NCBI GenBank assembly: GCA_034231615.1
Contig: CM067306.1
Span: forward strand, 63,536,813 to 63,600,812
Source of the DNA: Meghimatium bilineatum
Taxonomy: Eukaryota > Mollusca > Gastropoda > Stylommatophora > Philomycidae
Length of the DNA: 64,000 nucleotides
Direction of reading: 5' to 3'
A program made the position numbers and the translations under genes. The notes below the pieces were generated by a model that saw only the letters and a list, made by a program, of their open reading frames with translations, did no database searches and was not told the origin of the DNA. Every line of letters begins with the position of its first letter. The stretch's first letter is position 1. Shown piece after piece: positions 43,701 to 56,500 of the stretch.

Positions 43701-46700
43701 TTAGTATTATTGTTGTTACTGCTGTAGTTGTTGTTGCTACTTTTGTTATTTTTATTATTATTATTGCTGTTGCTGTAGTTATTGTTGTTGGTATTGTTAC
43801 CGTTATTATTATTGTTACTGTTATTATTATTATTGGTGTTGCTGCTGTAGCTTTTGCTGTAGTTATTGCTATTGTTATTATTATTATTGTTATTGCGACT
43901 GCTATGGTTTTTGTTGTTGCTACTGCGTTTTTGTGGTTACTGTTGTTATTGTAATTATTTTGCGTTTGTTCTTAAAATCATACACGATAACAGGATGCAG
44001 TCCGCACAAAGAAATGCGCTGTGTCGTGGTTTTCAGCTTGCCATAATATGTGCCTTTCGTTCTTATACACCCGACTTCAACTTGGAGTCTGGGTCACAGT
44101 AACACTTTATAGATGGGACAGTCAACCCCACCCCCCAAACCTCCTTAGTCGCATCTCACGACATTCATAGAAGATATCAATGTTGCTATTCTTTGCTTTC
44201 ATTTCAGACTGCGACAACAACCAGCAATTATTGTTATTGTTGCTGCTGATGTTTTTGCGGTTGTTGTTGTTGTTGTTGATAATGCAGCTGTTGTTGTTGC
44301 TGATGCTGGTGGTGTGGATGATTGTTGTTGTCGTAATGGTTGTTAGTTGTTGTTCTACTAGAACGAGGATGATAAAGTAGAAGATATTGGTATCCCCTGC
44401 ATTACATCACATAAGGATGTTCATAAAACAGGTCAACAATTTGGCGGGAGACGTCTGAAAACTTTCGACAGTTATTGAGAAGGGGGCAAAGCTGTTGGCA
44501 AAAAGTTTGACGTCAACAATACCATTTTTAATACACAATTAAATTTTGTGAATTAAAAATATTGTGCATTTAAAAAAGTTAATTGAAACAAATGTAAAGT
44601 TTTCATCACTTCTTTCTGCTAACATTTCTTTAAGGGGCGTGGGTGATTTTTGTGGACAGAATTAAACGGGAGTTTTGGAGAGGGAGTGTACCATAATTCT
44701 CCACATTTTTACAAGGGGGAGGGGGTTAATGTTGACGTAATTTATGGACCGACACATGATGTCAATTTGACTTAAGTCTGAGTGTAATCATAGGACATTT
44801 CAGTCTGGTGGTCTCTACATTTGTTCACACATCAAAACCGATTCCATTTTCTCAATCACTGCCTGTCGCTATCACGTCATTCGGCGTGACTCATTCGTAG
44901 CAGTACAGCTTGATCTGGGAACATGTTGCTATCAAATATCGGTATGAACGCGGCATGAACCCCATTGATTGGTTATCCCTCCTGCGCCCATGTTGTCAGA
45001 CATGCCGTACAAAGACGATCGTAGGATGAGCTGTTTCCATGAATCCTGCCTGATTGTATGTATTACTCAATTGTGATATTTTCTACTTGATGTGATATTT
45101 GTTTCGGATCTTATTTCATCTTGTTATTTGTTCCGAATCATTCTTTTTATCATTGAACAAATCCCATTTTTTTTTTGTAAACTGCACAGACTCAAAGTCT
45201 GCTATTAATTTTGTGCTTAAAAGTTCCAGGAAATATGTTTTTCCTCTCCCATATTTTCTATTAAGGCGACTGCTCCTTGTTCGTTTTGTGTTTTCTGAAA
45301 CAGGCAGACGGGTAAAGATAGTTTATCGTCGATTACACAGTCATGTGGATTCATCGGATGTTTCTTTTAAAATGACGTAATTTGATTTTTTCCGGTTGTG
45401 TTCATTAGTCACTTGTTGTATACGATGCTGTTCCTACATTACATCACAAGGGAGGTGACTTTTTATTACATCCACTTTTTAAATTCAGTTAGAGTTATGT
45501 TCTTGACTGTGAGATCGTAGATGGCTAATAAGCCGTATACATGACCGGCTCCATGATAGAAGATATGTGCGCAGAAAACGTGTTGTTCGTCCATCACAAG
45601 TGATGATGACCATTTGTTACATCCACTTTTGAAAATTCAATTTTAGTTATGTCCTTGATTATGAGTTCGTAGATGGCTAATGAGCCCTATTCGAGCTGTA
45701 AATGTCCTTGGACAGTTTGGACATAGAATGACGACTGTAGACGGATCTTGGTCTATACGTGACTTTCTAGCTACTCTCCGCTGTTGAGCTGCTGCATTTC
45801 TCTTCTTTTCACAAGATGATGCGCCCTTTTTTATTTAAGAACGCCATGTAGATCTATTTTGTGCAAGTTCTTCCCATGTATCGTGGTCTATTTCAAAGGC
45901 TTTCAGTGAGTTCTTTAACGAGTCCTTGTAGCGCTTCCTATGGCCACCTTGAGATCGTATACCCTTCTCTAGCTCACAATAGAGAAGTATCTTTGGCAGA
46001 CGATGGTCTGGCATACGCACCAAATGACCTGCCCAACGAATCTGTGTCTGGATCAGGATCGTGTCAATGCTTGGGATTGCAGAAAACGTAAACATGACCT
46101 GAAAGGCTCAATTTGATCATTTTCGTGAATTTCGTTAGCCGGTCATGGTTATTTTTGGCATTCGACTCCAATTATGTAAATAGTGACCAACTAATAGCAC
46201 GAGTAATCAAAAAACGTATCAAGTGTAGTCCTAATTAATTCTGTACAGAGGTCTTATAGTATCGTCCAAGTTCACACCTTATTATGGGCGCAAATGTCTT
46301 TGGACAGTTCGGGAATGGGATGACCTCAGTAGATGGTTTTGTCATCTACCCGTGATATCATTCAAATTGACTTTTAGTCTTGTGAGATATCATTGGATGT
46401 CGTTGAGGCAAGGTATAGTATGCTCTCTGTCTATGGTGAGTTGCAGTTTGTCATATATTCTCAAACTGGCAAATAGAAGCGTTACAAGGATTCGTTAAAG
46501 ATCTCACTGAACACTTTTGATACACAGTCATCCCTCAGTTATCGCGGTTAATAGGGACCAGAACCGGCCGCGATAAGTGAAAAACAGCGAAGTTGTGTCA
46601 TCCTCTCATTTTTAACACACGTACATTTTTTTGTGTATGTATAATATCAATAAGAGGTATATGAAACCATATAAGTGCATATGTTATCATTAGAACATTA

Positions 46701-49700
46701 AAGAATAGTTTCAAACATGTAAATAAAATATTAATAGTATAAATAACATACATAAAATAATGTATACATCATATAAATATGATATGTGTATGTGTAACAT
46801 ACGTAGATGTAACTAAATTGTACATACTGTAAATATGTTTTTAGAAATCCGCGGTAAATGAAACGCGAAGTAGCGAGGGATGACTGTAAACCAAGATAAA
46901 AGGGACGAATATGCACGAAATAGGAGAGGCATGGCGGTTTACAGTAAACAAAAAAGGCGCAGTATCTTGTGAACAGAGGACTGGTACAGCAGCTCAACAG
47001 CGGAGAGTAGCTAGAAAGTACGGACAGACCAAAAATAATCTACAGTGGTCATTCCGTGCCCGAACTGTCCAACGACATTTGTGCCCAGAATAGGGCTTAT
47101 TAGCCATCTACGAACTCATAGTCAAGGACATAACTCTAAGTGAATTTCAAAAGGGGATGTAACCAATGCACATCACCATCATCATCATGTGATGCAATGG
47201 ACGAACAGCATAGTATGCACAAAGTTACCAATGAAAACCATGGGGAAAGTCAAATAATGTTACTTTAAAAGAATCATCATTTCGATAAGTCCATATGACT
47301 GTACGGATGATGAGAGATTCAGTTGAAATATTATTTAATGACTTGGTTCTGATGTTGTTTGATTAGATCAGCGTTATTTCATTGCCTGTTTGTGAGGGAT
47401 TGATTGTTGCACTAATTTGATGCTGACTTTGTAAGATGTTCTTTGCAATAGGTGACCTTGACCGTACATTATGGATTGTGTGTGGATGTGTGAGCTATGT
47501 GTGAGTGAAGTTCGTTGGTCTATGGTAATAATTGTTATTGATCTTAGCGATACAGCTGTGTTGGTCCGTGTTTCTTTTATTATATTAAGCCATAGCGGCG
47601 TGTGACCGTGCTATTTCTGTGATTACATAAGTCATACATATGTGGGGATATGCTAGTTGTATGATTACATTACGCCATACACATGTGGGACGGTGCTAGC
47701 TATGAGGTTACATTAAAACCATGCCTATTTTGGACGATGTTAGCTAGTTCTGTGGTCAGTCATAACTATCTGTGACATTACTATTTCCACTGTGCTATTA
47801 TGATAGTTAGTATATTTGGACGATGACTGCCACACAAAATGGCACTAAAATGGTTCTGTGTGTGCATAACAAAGGTGGGCAACCCTTTTTGTGTCGGCGG
47901 TCCGACGGAATTGAGCTTCTCATAAGTGGTATTTGGGACCACACGCTTTTCTTAAAATCTCTTCGAGCTCCAACTGAGCTCTACGTGCGTTGAAAAACAA
48001 AAAGAAATGAAATGTGTGATGTCAAGATGTGGATGTTGGCATATAAAGTGATTACAACATTGTCATCATCAGTATTTATAGAAATTATAATAAATATTTA
48101 TAGAAAAGTATATGTTATCTCACTGCACTGTTTGTTACAGTAAAATTTATCTTAAAGTTGTAAATCTAGTATTGTGTATCCTTTTAACGTTGTAAATTCA
48201 GTATCGTGTATCCTTTTAACGTTGTAAATTCAGTATCGTGTATCCTAGTAACGTAAATCCAGTATCGTGTATCCTAGTAACGTTGTAAATTCAGTATAGT
48301 GTATCCTAGTAACGTTGTAAATTCAGTATTGTGTATCCTAGTAACGTTGTAAATCCAGTATCGTGTATCCTAGTAACGTAAATCCAGTATCGTGTATCCT
48401 AGTAACGTTGTAAATTCAGTATAGTGTATCCTAGTAACGTTGTAAATTCAGTATAGTGTATCCTAGTAACGTTGTAAATTCAGTATTGTGTATCCTAGTA
48501 ACGTTGTAAATCCAGTATCGTGTATCCTAGTAACGTAAATCCAGTATCGTGTATCCTAGTAACGTTGCAAATCCAGTATCGTGTATCCTAGTAACGTAAA
48601 TCCAGTATCGTAGTAACGTTGTAAATCCAGTATCGTGTATCCTAGTAACGTTGCAAATCCAGTATCGTGTATCCTAGTAACGTAAATCCAGTATCGTAGT
48701 AACGTTGTAAATCCAGTATCGTGTATCCTAGTAACGTAAATCCAGTATCGTGTATCCTAGTAACGTAAATCCAGTATCGTGTATCCTAGTAACGTAAATC
48801 CAGTATCGTGTATCCTAGTAACGTAAATCCAGTATCGTGTATCCTAGTAACGTAAATCCAGTATCGTGTATCCTAGTAACGTAAATCCAGTATCGTGTAT
48901 CCTAGTAACGTAAATCCAGTATCGTGTATCCTAGTAACGTAAATCCAGTATCGTGTATCCTAGTAACGTAAATCCAGTATCGTGTATCCTAGTAACGTAA
49001 ATCCAGTATCGTGTATCCTAGTAACGTTGTAAATCCAGTATCGTGTATCCTAGTAACGTTGTAAATCCAGTATCGTGTATCCTAGTACCTAGAGATAACT
49101 GTTAGGACGAGATAGATAACACTATAACCCCGAAGATGTCCTGTTTGACATTAATGTTTTTATATTAAGAGCCAGTTAAAACTTGACATTAATGTTTTTA
49201 TATTAAGAGCCAGTTAAAACTTGACATTAATGTTTTTATATTAAGAGCCAGTTAAAACTTGACATTAATGTTTTTATATTAAGAGCCAGTTAAAACTTGA
49301 CATTAATGTTTTTATATTCTGGGCCAGGTAAAATTTGACATTAATGTTTTTATATTAAGAGCCAGTTAAAACTTGACATTAATGTTTTTATATTCTGGGC
49401 CAGGTAAAATTTGACATTAATGTTTTTATATTTTGAGCCAGGTAAAACTTGACATTAATGTTTTTATATTTTGAGCCAGGTATAACTTGACATTAATGTT
49501 TTTATATTTTGAGCCAGGTAAAACGTGACATTAATGTAAGATGTATAATAGGTTTGCAGTACTGTGACAGTATGGTGAAATGTAAGCGTACGGGGCTTCT
49601 TTTAAGTGGCTCATTATTTGTATTATTGACCGTTTGGTGAAATGTATGTATACTGGACTGCTTTTAAGTTTCTCATTTGTATGAGAAAAGTTTTCTACTA

Positions 49701-50503
49701 TAGATTACTACCATTCACAACTGTGTTATTGTCGACTTAATCTGTATAAACGATATTTATTAATTCAAGTGATTGTGTTAACTAGTTTAGAAATACAGTG
49801 TTGGACAGCTACAGTAGTTTCTGAGCAGAGCTAGACTTATACAAAACTGATAACGTCTCTTAACGGCTGTTATTGGTATGTGAAGGGCCCTTAGACTTTT
49901 CACTGTTGTTAGTGCTGTGTGAAGGTCCCTTAGACTTTTCACTTGTTAGTGCTGTGTGAAGGTCCCTTAGACTTTTCACTGTTGTTATTGCTGTGTGAAG
50001 GTCCCTTAGACTTTTCACTGTTGTTAGTGCTGTGCGAAGGGTCCTTAGATGTTAATCTTATACGAAAGACCCATAGACTTTTCACTGTTGTTAGTGCTGT
50101 GTGAAGGGTCCTTGGACTAGGATAGAACGTTACCATGATGGCACGATGAACATGTACGATGCTTTTAATAGACAAAGCAACACCACGGACGATACAGAAA
50201 CTTAAAGCCAAGCAGCTGGCTCCCTTGTAAGTATGGCAGTGGTAACTGATGGTGTGATCGTGTCTGACAAATGCAGTTACCTGCTACTATTCGCTAATAT
50301 TAATGACTTTCACTGTTTCTACCAATTCTATGGCTAGTATTACTATTACGATTACTACAATTACGATACGCTACTACTGTGATGCTGCTACCACAAATAT
50401 GCCACAATTTTATGTGACTGCTACATCCACAACACTAATCCACAACACTGTTCTTGCATAGCACGACTGACACTGACAGCACTATTTTAAGGATTTCTTA
50501 CAC

Positions 50504-50536
<33 letters not shown>

Positions 50537-53500
50537 ATTATTATAACTAGATTACTACCATTACCACTACTACTACTACTACCACAACTACTACTACTAC
50601 TGCTGCTGCTGCTACTACTACTACTGCTATTACTACTACTGCTGCTATTATTATAACTAGATTACTACCATTACTACTACTACTATTACTACTACCACAA
50701 CAACTACTACTACTACTATTATTGCTCTTATTATCACTAGATTACTACCATTACTACTACTACTATTACTACTACCACAACAACAACAACTACTACTACC
50801 ACAACAACTACTACTACTACTACTACTATTATTGCTCTTATTATAACTAGATTACTACCATTACCACTACTACTACTACTACTACCACAACAACAACTAC
50901 CACTACTACTATTATTGCTATTATTATAACTAGATTACTACCATTACCACTACTACTACTACCACAACTACTACTACTACTACTACTGCTGCTATTATTA
51001 CTATTATTATAACTACTGTTACTACTGCCATCATAACTATTACTTCTACCATTACTACTATTACTACTGCTGCTAATAATAATAATAATAATGTCCCTTA
51101 TAGTATCATCTGAAGTCCAAGACCTTTCCAGTACCCTTCCAAATTTCTGCTCTGGTCATAGACCTTGGTCTGGTCGTGTAATGTTGCACCCTTTGTGGTG
51201 AATTGAGGCACATTTCTTTCAACCACGGACGTTAGTCCAATTTGGTCATATCAGAGCTTTTTGATCATTAAAATAATGGAGGCTGCGATTCAGCTAACCA
51301 AAATCTCAGAGGTATTAATCTCTAGGTCATAGATCTACCCAATAACCTTCTTGTTTAAGTTGATCATCTGGTCACGGACCTACCCGATAACCTTCCTGTT
51401 TAAGTTGATCATCTGGTCACGGACCTGCCCAATTCACTTCCCTTATACTGCTTTCCAGTCATAGACTTGCCTAATAACCTTCCCTTATAGCTTCATCTCC
51501 AGTCATAGACTTGCCCAATAAACTTCCCTTATAGCTTCATCTCCAGTTATAGACTTGCCCAATAACCTTCCCTTATGGCTTCATCTCCAATCATAGACTT
51601 GCCCAATAACCTTCACTTATGGCTTCATCTCCAGTCATAGAATTGCCCAGGGAGCCACGTAGCGCAGTGGTTAGCGCACTGGCTTCACATATGAGTGGTG
51701 CTGGGTTAATTCCCCAGGTGAGGCTGAAATGTTTTTCAGATCGCAACGTCTCCCAGGTCGACCCAGCCTTAAATAGGTACTGGATTAATCCGGCAAGTAA
51801 AGACTGCGAGGGAGAGGAGATGGCTACCGCCCTCATTTGCAGAGCCTCTAAAATGTGAGATAGCTAACATCTCATACCCAAACGACATTAGTAATGCTAT
51901 GGGTTACTTTACTTTACTATAGACTTGCCCAATAACCTTCCCTTATAGCTTCATCTCCAGTCATAGACTTGCCCAATAACCTTCCCTTATAGCTTCATCT
52001 CCAGTCATAGACTTGCCCAATAACCTTCCCTTATAGCTTCATCTCCAGTCATAGACTTGCCCAATAACCTTCCCTTATAGCTTCATCTCCAGTCATAGAC
52101 TTGCCCAATAACCTTCCCTTATAGCTTCATCTCCAGTCATAGACTTGCCTAATAACCTTCCCTTATAGCTTCATCTCCAGTCATAGACTTGCCCAATAAC
52201 CTTCCCTTATAGCTTCATCTCCAGTCATATACTTTCCCAATAACCTTCCCTTATAGCTTCATCTCCAGTCATAGACTTGCCCAATAACCTTCCCTTATAG
52301 CTTCATCTCCAGTCATAGACTTGCCCAATAACCTTCCCTTATAGCTTCATCTCCAGTCATAGACTTGCCCAATAACCTTCCCTTATAGCTTCATCTCCAG
52401 TCATAGACTTGCCCAATAACCTTCCCTTATAGCTTCATCTCCAGTCATAGACTTGCCCAATAACCTTCCCTTATAGCTTCATCTCCAGTCATAGACTTGC
52501 CCAATAACCTTCCCTTATAGCTTCATCTCCAGTCATAGATTTGCCCAATAACCTTCACTTATAGCTTCATCTCTAGTCATAGACTTGCCCAATAACCTTC
52601 ACTTATAGCTTCATCTCCAGTCATAGACTTGCCCAATAACCTTCCCTTATAGCTTCATCTCCAGTCATAGACTTGCCCAATAACCTTCCCTTATAGCTTC
52701 ATCTCCAGTCATAGACTTGCCAAATAACCTTCCCTTATAGCTTCATCTCCAGTCATAGACTTGCCTGATATGGTTTCTATTTGGTTTCAGTTTACAGAAC
52801 GGAGATCTCAATAGTACTAGTTTTGTGAAAACTGAGTTTCTCATTACTAGAGAGTCTGGTGACGGCAAGGAGGACACAAATCAAACAGATGTGGTCTTGT
52901 CTGATGGTCAGTTGCTTGTCTGTACTTGTCTGATGATCAGTTGCCTGTGTGCTTGTCTGATGGTCAGTTGCTTGTTGTGGTCTTGTCTGATGGTCAGTTG
53001 CTTGTCGAGGTCTTGTCTGATGGTTGGATACTTGTTGTGATCTTGTCTGATGGTCATTTGCTTGTTGTGTGCTTGTTTGATGGTCAGTTGCTTGTTGTGG
53101 TCTTGTATGATGGTCAGTTGCTTGTTGTGATCTTGTCTGATGGTCAGTTGCTTGTTGTGCGCTTGTTTGATGGTCAGTTACTTGTTGTGGTCTTGTCTGA
53201 TGGTCAGTTACTTGTTGTGGTCTTATCTGATGGTCAGTTGCTTGTTGTGGTCTTGTATGATGGTCAGTTGCTTGTTGTGGTCTTGTCTGATGGTCAGTTG
53301 CTTGTTGTGGTCTTGTATGATGGTCAGTTGCTTGTTGTGATCTTGTCTGATGGTCAGTTGCTTGTTGTGCGCTTGTTTGATGGTCAGTTACTTGTTGTGG
53401 TCTTGTCTGATGGTCAGTTACTTGTTGTGGTCTTATCTGATGGTCAGTTGCTTGTTGTGGTCTTGTATGATGGTCAGTTGCTTGTTGTGGTCTTGTCTGA

Positions 53501-56500
53501 TGGTCAGTTACTTGTCGAGGTCTTGTCTGATGGTCAGTTGCTTGTTGTGTGCTTTAAGAAATATTTGTGATTGTTATTCTCTTCTTCTTCAAAAGCATTC
53601 ATTCTCAAACAGCCGCTGCATCTCACTTTTAGCAGGAAAATGGTCCTACTAGGTTTCGAACAGGTAGTAGTCTAGAGAATGGAAATGCGTTGTCTCATCG
53701 TTTTATTTGCGATAACAGTCGGCACATCTGTTTTGGTGGGATTGTTATTCCAATTTGTGTTGCTGATGATCTGCTATGATTTCTAGTCATTGTTTGTGGT
53801 TCCCTGTCATTGTTTGAAGTTGTTATTCACCATCTTTGGTTGTTAGTCACTGTTTCTGGTTGTTACTCAGTGTTTGGTTCTTAGTCACTGTGATTTTTAG
53901 TCACTGTCTGTGGTTGCTAGTCACTGTTTGTTGTTAGTTAGTTATTGCTATTGATAGTTACTATTTGTGGCTGACTCTTGACTATTACATGTGGTATTAT
54001 GTAGTTTAGTCCTAACTGACCGAGCCTTGACCTGTTACATTTTGATATTATACACAGTTTTACTTCTGACAGGTGAACCTCTTGAGATTGACTACAGTAA
54101 CCTCACTTTTATAGAGATAGCCCCAATCTCAAGTGAAGAGGAAGAGGACGACGACAGCGGTGATGAGATTGACTACCACAAACCCTCTAAAGTCTGCTTC
54201 AGTAGGAATCCCATTAAGGTACGGCATCTTCATTCGTTCTCGCAATCCTGCTTGTTAACAGGATGTAGAAAATGCAATGTGTTATTGTTTACAGCTGTGA
54301 TATCTGAGCATTTTGTTCAGATTTCATATGGCTTCTGGGTCAACATTCTATGGAATGGCAGTGTTTCACAACATGGGTCAGTTGGCCTGCCAAGGAATTT
54401 TGCAGGGTTGCCATGAAGAAAAAAACTGACAATCTTCACACACAGACTTTTCTGAAAGGAAGGGAGGGACATAAGAAGACTAGTTTCTGAAATTATTTCG
54501 ATAAAATATAATAATATAAATGATAGAATGCTTGAATAATGAAAGAAAGCTTGTATATGTTCTGGAGGGGTGGTTCCTTATAGCACAACATGAAAATGTA
54601 AACAGCACGATACAGAGGAAGACCAAGAAGAATGTGGATTGAAGGAGTTACCAACATTCTGAGAGATATTACTGCATATCAAGCGGTCAGTTATGCAGTA
54701 TCCCTGAAACTGATTGTCATTTAATCCTGCGATTCCTTACAACAAAAGCAGAGAAATGATGATAAATAGATGGGGCAGGATAGGATAGTATACGATTGAT
54801 AGATTAGGAAAAAAACTGTCAAATACTGCACATTTTTCTGTTAGGGATAGGTATTTGCAGAGAGGGATTTTGTAGCTGTGTGATAAAGTTATGGAGTTGC
54901 AGAGAGGGATTTTGTAGCTGTGTGATAAAGTTATGGAGTTGCAGAGAGGGATTTTGTAGCTGTGTGATAAAGTTAGGGAGTTGCAGAGAGGGATTTTGTA
55001 GCTGTGTGATACAGTTATGGAGTTGCAGAGAGGGATTTTGTAGCTGTGTGATAAAGTTATGGAGTTGCAGAGAGGGATTTTGTAGCTGTGTGATAAAGTT
55101 ATGGAGTTGCAGAGAGGGATTTTGTAGCTGTGTGATAAAGACTGCATGCTCTTGTTGTCATCACATCATGTACAGGGTAAGTTTTTTTAATTTACCTCAG
55201 ACAGAAAAAAACCCATTTCTTACAGTGGATCGAACCCTAGACCTCACAGGTGTGAGACTAACGCTTTAACCTCTCTACCATGTCCCACACTATAGATACA
55301 TAACACAACAATAATACTATTGTCTGGATAGATGGAACAGTGTTACATAAGATGTGTTACTGGTCTAGCTAGGATAATGTACTATTGTTACTGGTCTAAC
55401 TAGGATAATGTACTATTGTTACTGGTCTAGCTAGGATAATGTACTATTGTTACTGGTCTAACTAGGATAATGTACTATTGTTACTGGTCTAGCTAGGATA
55501 ATGTACTATTGTTACTGGTCTAACTAGGATAATGTACTATTGTTACTGGTCTAACTAGGATAATGTACTATTGTTACTGGTCTAGCTAGGATAATGTACT
55601 ATTGGTACTGGTCTAACTAGGATAATGTACTATCGTTACTGGTCTAGCTAGGATAATGTACTATTGTTACTGGTCTAACTAGGATAATGTACTATTGTTA
55701 CTGGTCTAACTAGGATAATGTACTATTGTTACTGGTCTAGCTAGGATAATGTACTATTGGTACTGGTCTAACTAGGATAATGTACTATTGTTACTGGTCT
55801 AACTAGGATAATGGTACTGGTTTAACTAATAACTAACAAGTAATAAAATTACATTAGTAGTATTATTTATTAGTTATTAATTAAACCAGTAACAATAGTA
55901 TATCATCCTAGTTACTGATACAAAAGAGTGCAGACATTGTCATCATTTTTGATATAAGTGATCAACGGTTTGATAGCTTTTATGTATTGCTATCTGTGCT
56001 AGGTATTTGCCACATATTCTACAAATGATTATGACAGACGCAACGAAGATGTCGATCCAGTTGCTGCCTCTGCAGAATATGAATTGGAAAAACGAGTTGA
56101 GAAAATGGATGTCTTCCCAGTTGTGTTACAGAAAGGTTAGAGTTTGGGTCATTGATCTGTTCCTAGATGTGTGATACATGTGAGCCTAGATGTGTGATAC
56201 ATGTGAGCCTAGATGTGTGATACATGTGAGCCTAGATGTGTGATGGATGTGTTCCTAGATGTGTCATAGATGTGTTCCTTCCTAATTGTGGTATATCAGC
56301 AGTATCTATGTTAAAACACAAGTTTGATCAGCTTGACAGTGAACACACAGACTATCAGACTGTAGGATATGGTATGAATAAATACAGATAAAGTATACAA
56401 GATAGTTTCAACCTTAAGGTCTTTTTCAAGAAAATACAAGACAAAACATGCACAAACTGTAAAAACTGTAGTAATTTGTATTTGATACTGTTAATAAATG

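Larger units (their letters stand above)
5605..52790 (+). other. Intron 1, about 47 kb
   Basis: It begins with the consensus donor GTAAGT and ends with the acceptor ttggtttcag. It separates the N-terminal actin-binding region from the short exon before the PP1-docking exon. The interior is almost entirely tandem arrays, LINE fragments, SINEs and MITEs, which are listed separately. No nested host gene is evident: the long open frames inside it are repeat translations. Confidence 0.85.

Noticed and set aside
42629-43954. 441-codon Ala/Val-rich open frame
   Set aside because: It is a translation of the GTTGTTGCTGCA array; unit lengths are multiples of 3 and no domain, signal or start context supports a protein.
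47868-47960. Complete hAT transposon
   Set aside because: Only one end resembles hAT; no partner end or transposase was found.
51650-51725. Functional tRNA gene
   Set aside because: The tRNA-like head is part of a complete SINE with body, TTTAC tail and target duplications.
52926-53570. 214-codon [10 protein letters not shown] repeat protein
   Set aside because: Frame through the 30-bp minisatellite. The splice-supported reading frame of the exon is different after the first unit.
54060-54072. Direct splicing of exon 1 (5604) to exon 3 (54073)
   Set aside because: Joins GA to GTGAAC and creates an immediate TGA; earlier AG sites give the same phase problem, so an intermediate exon is required.
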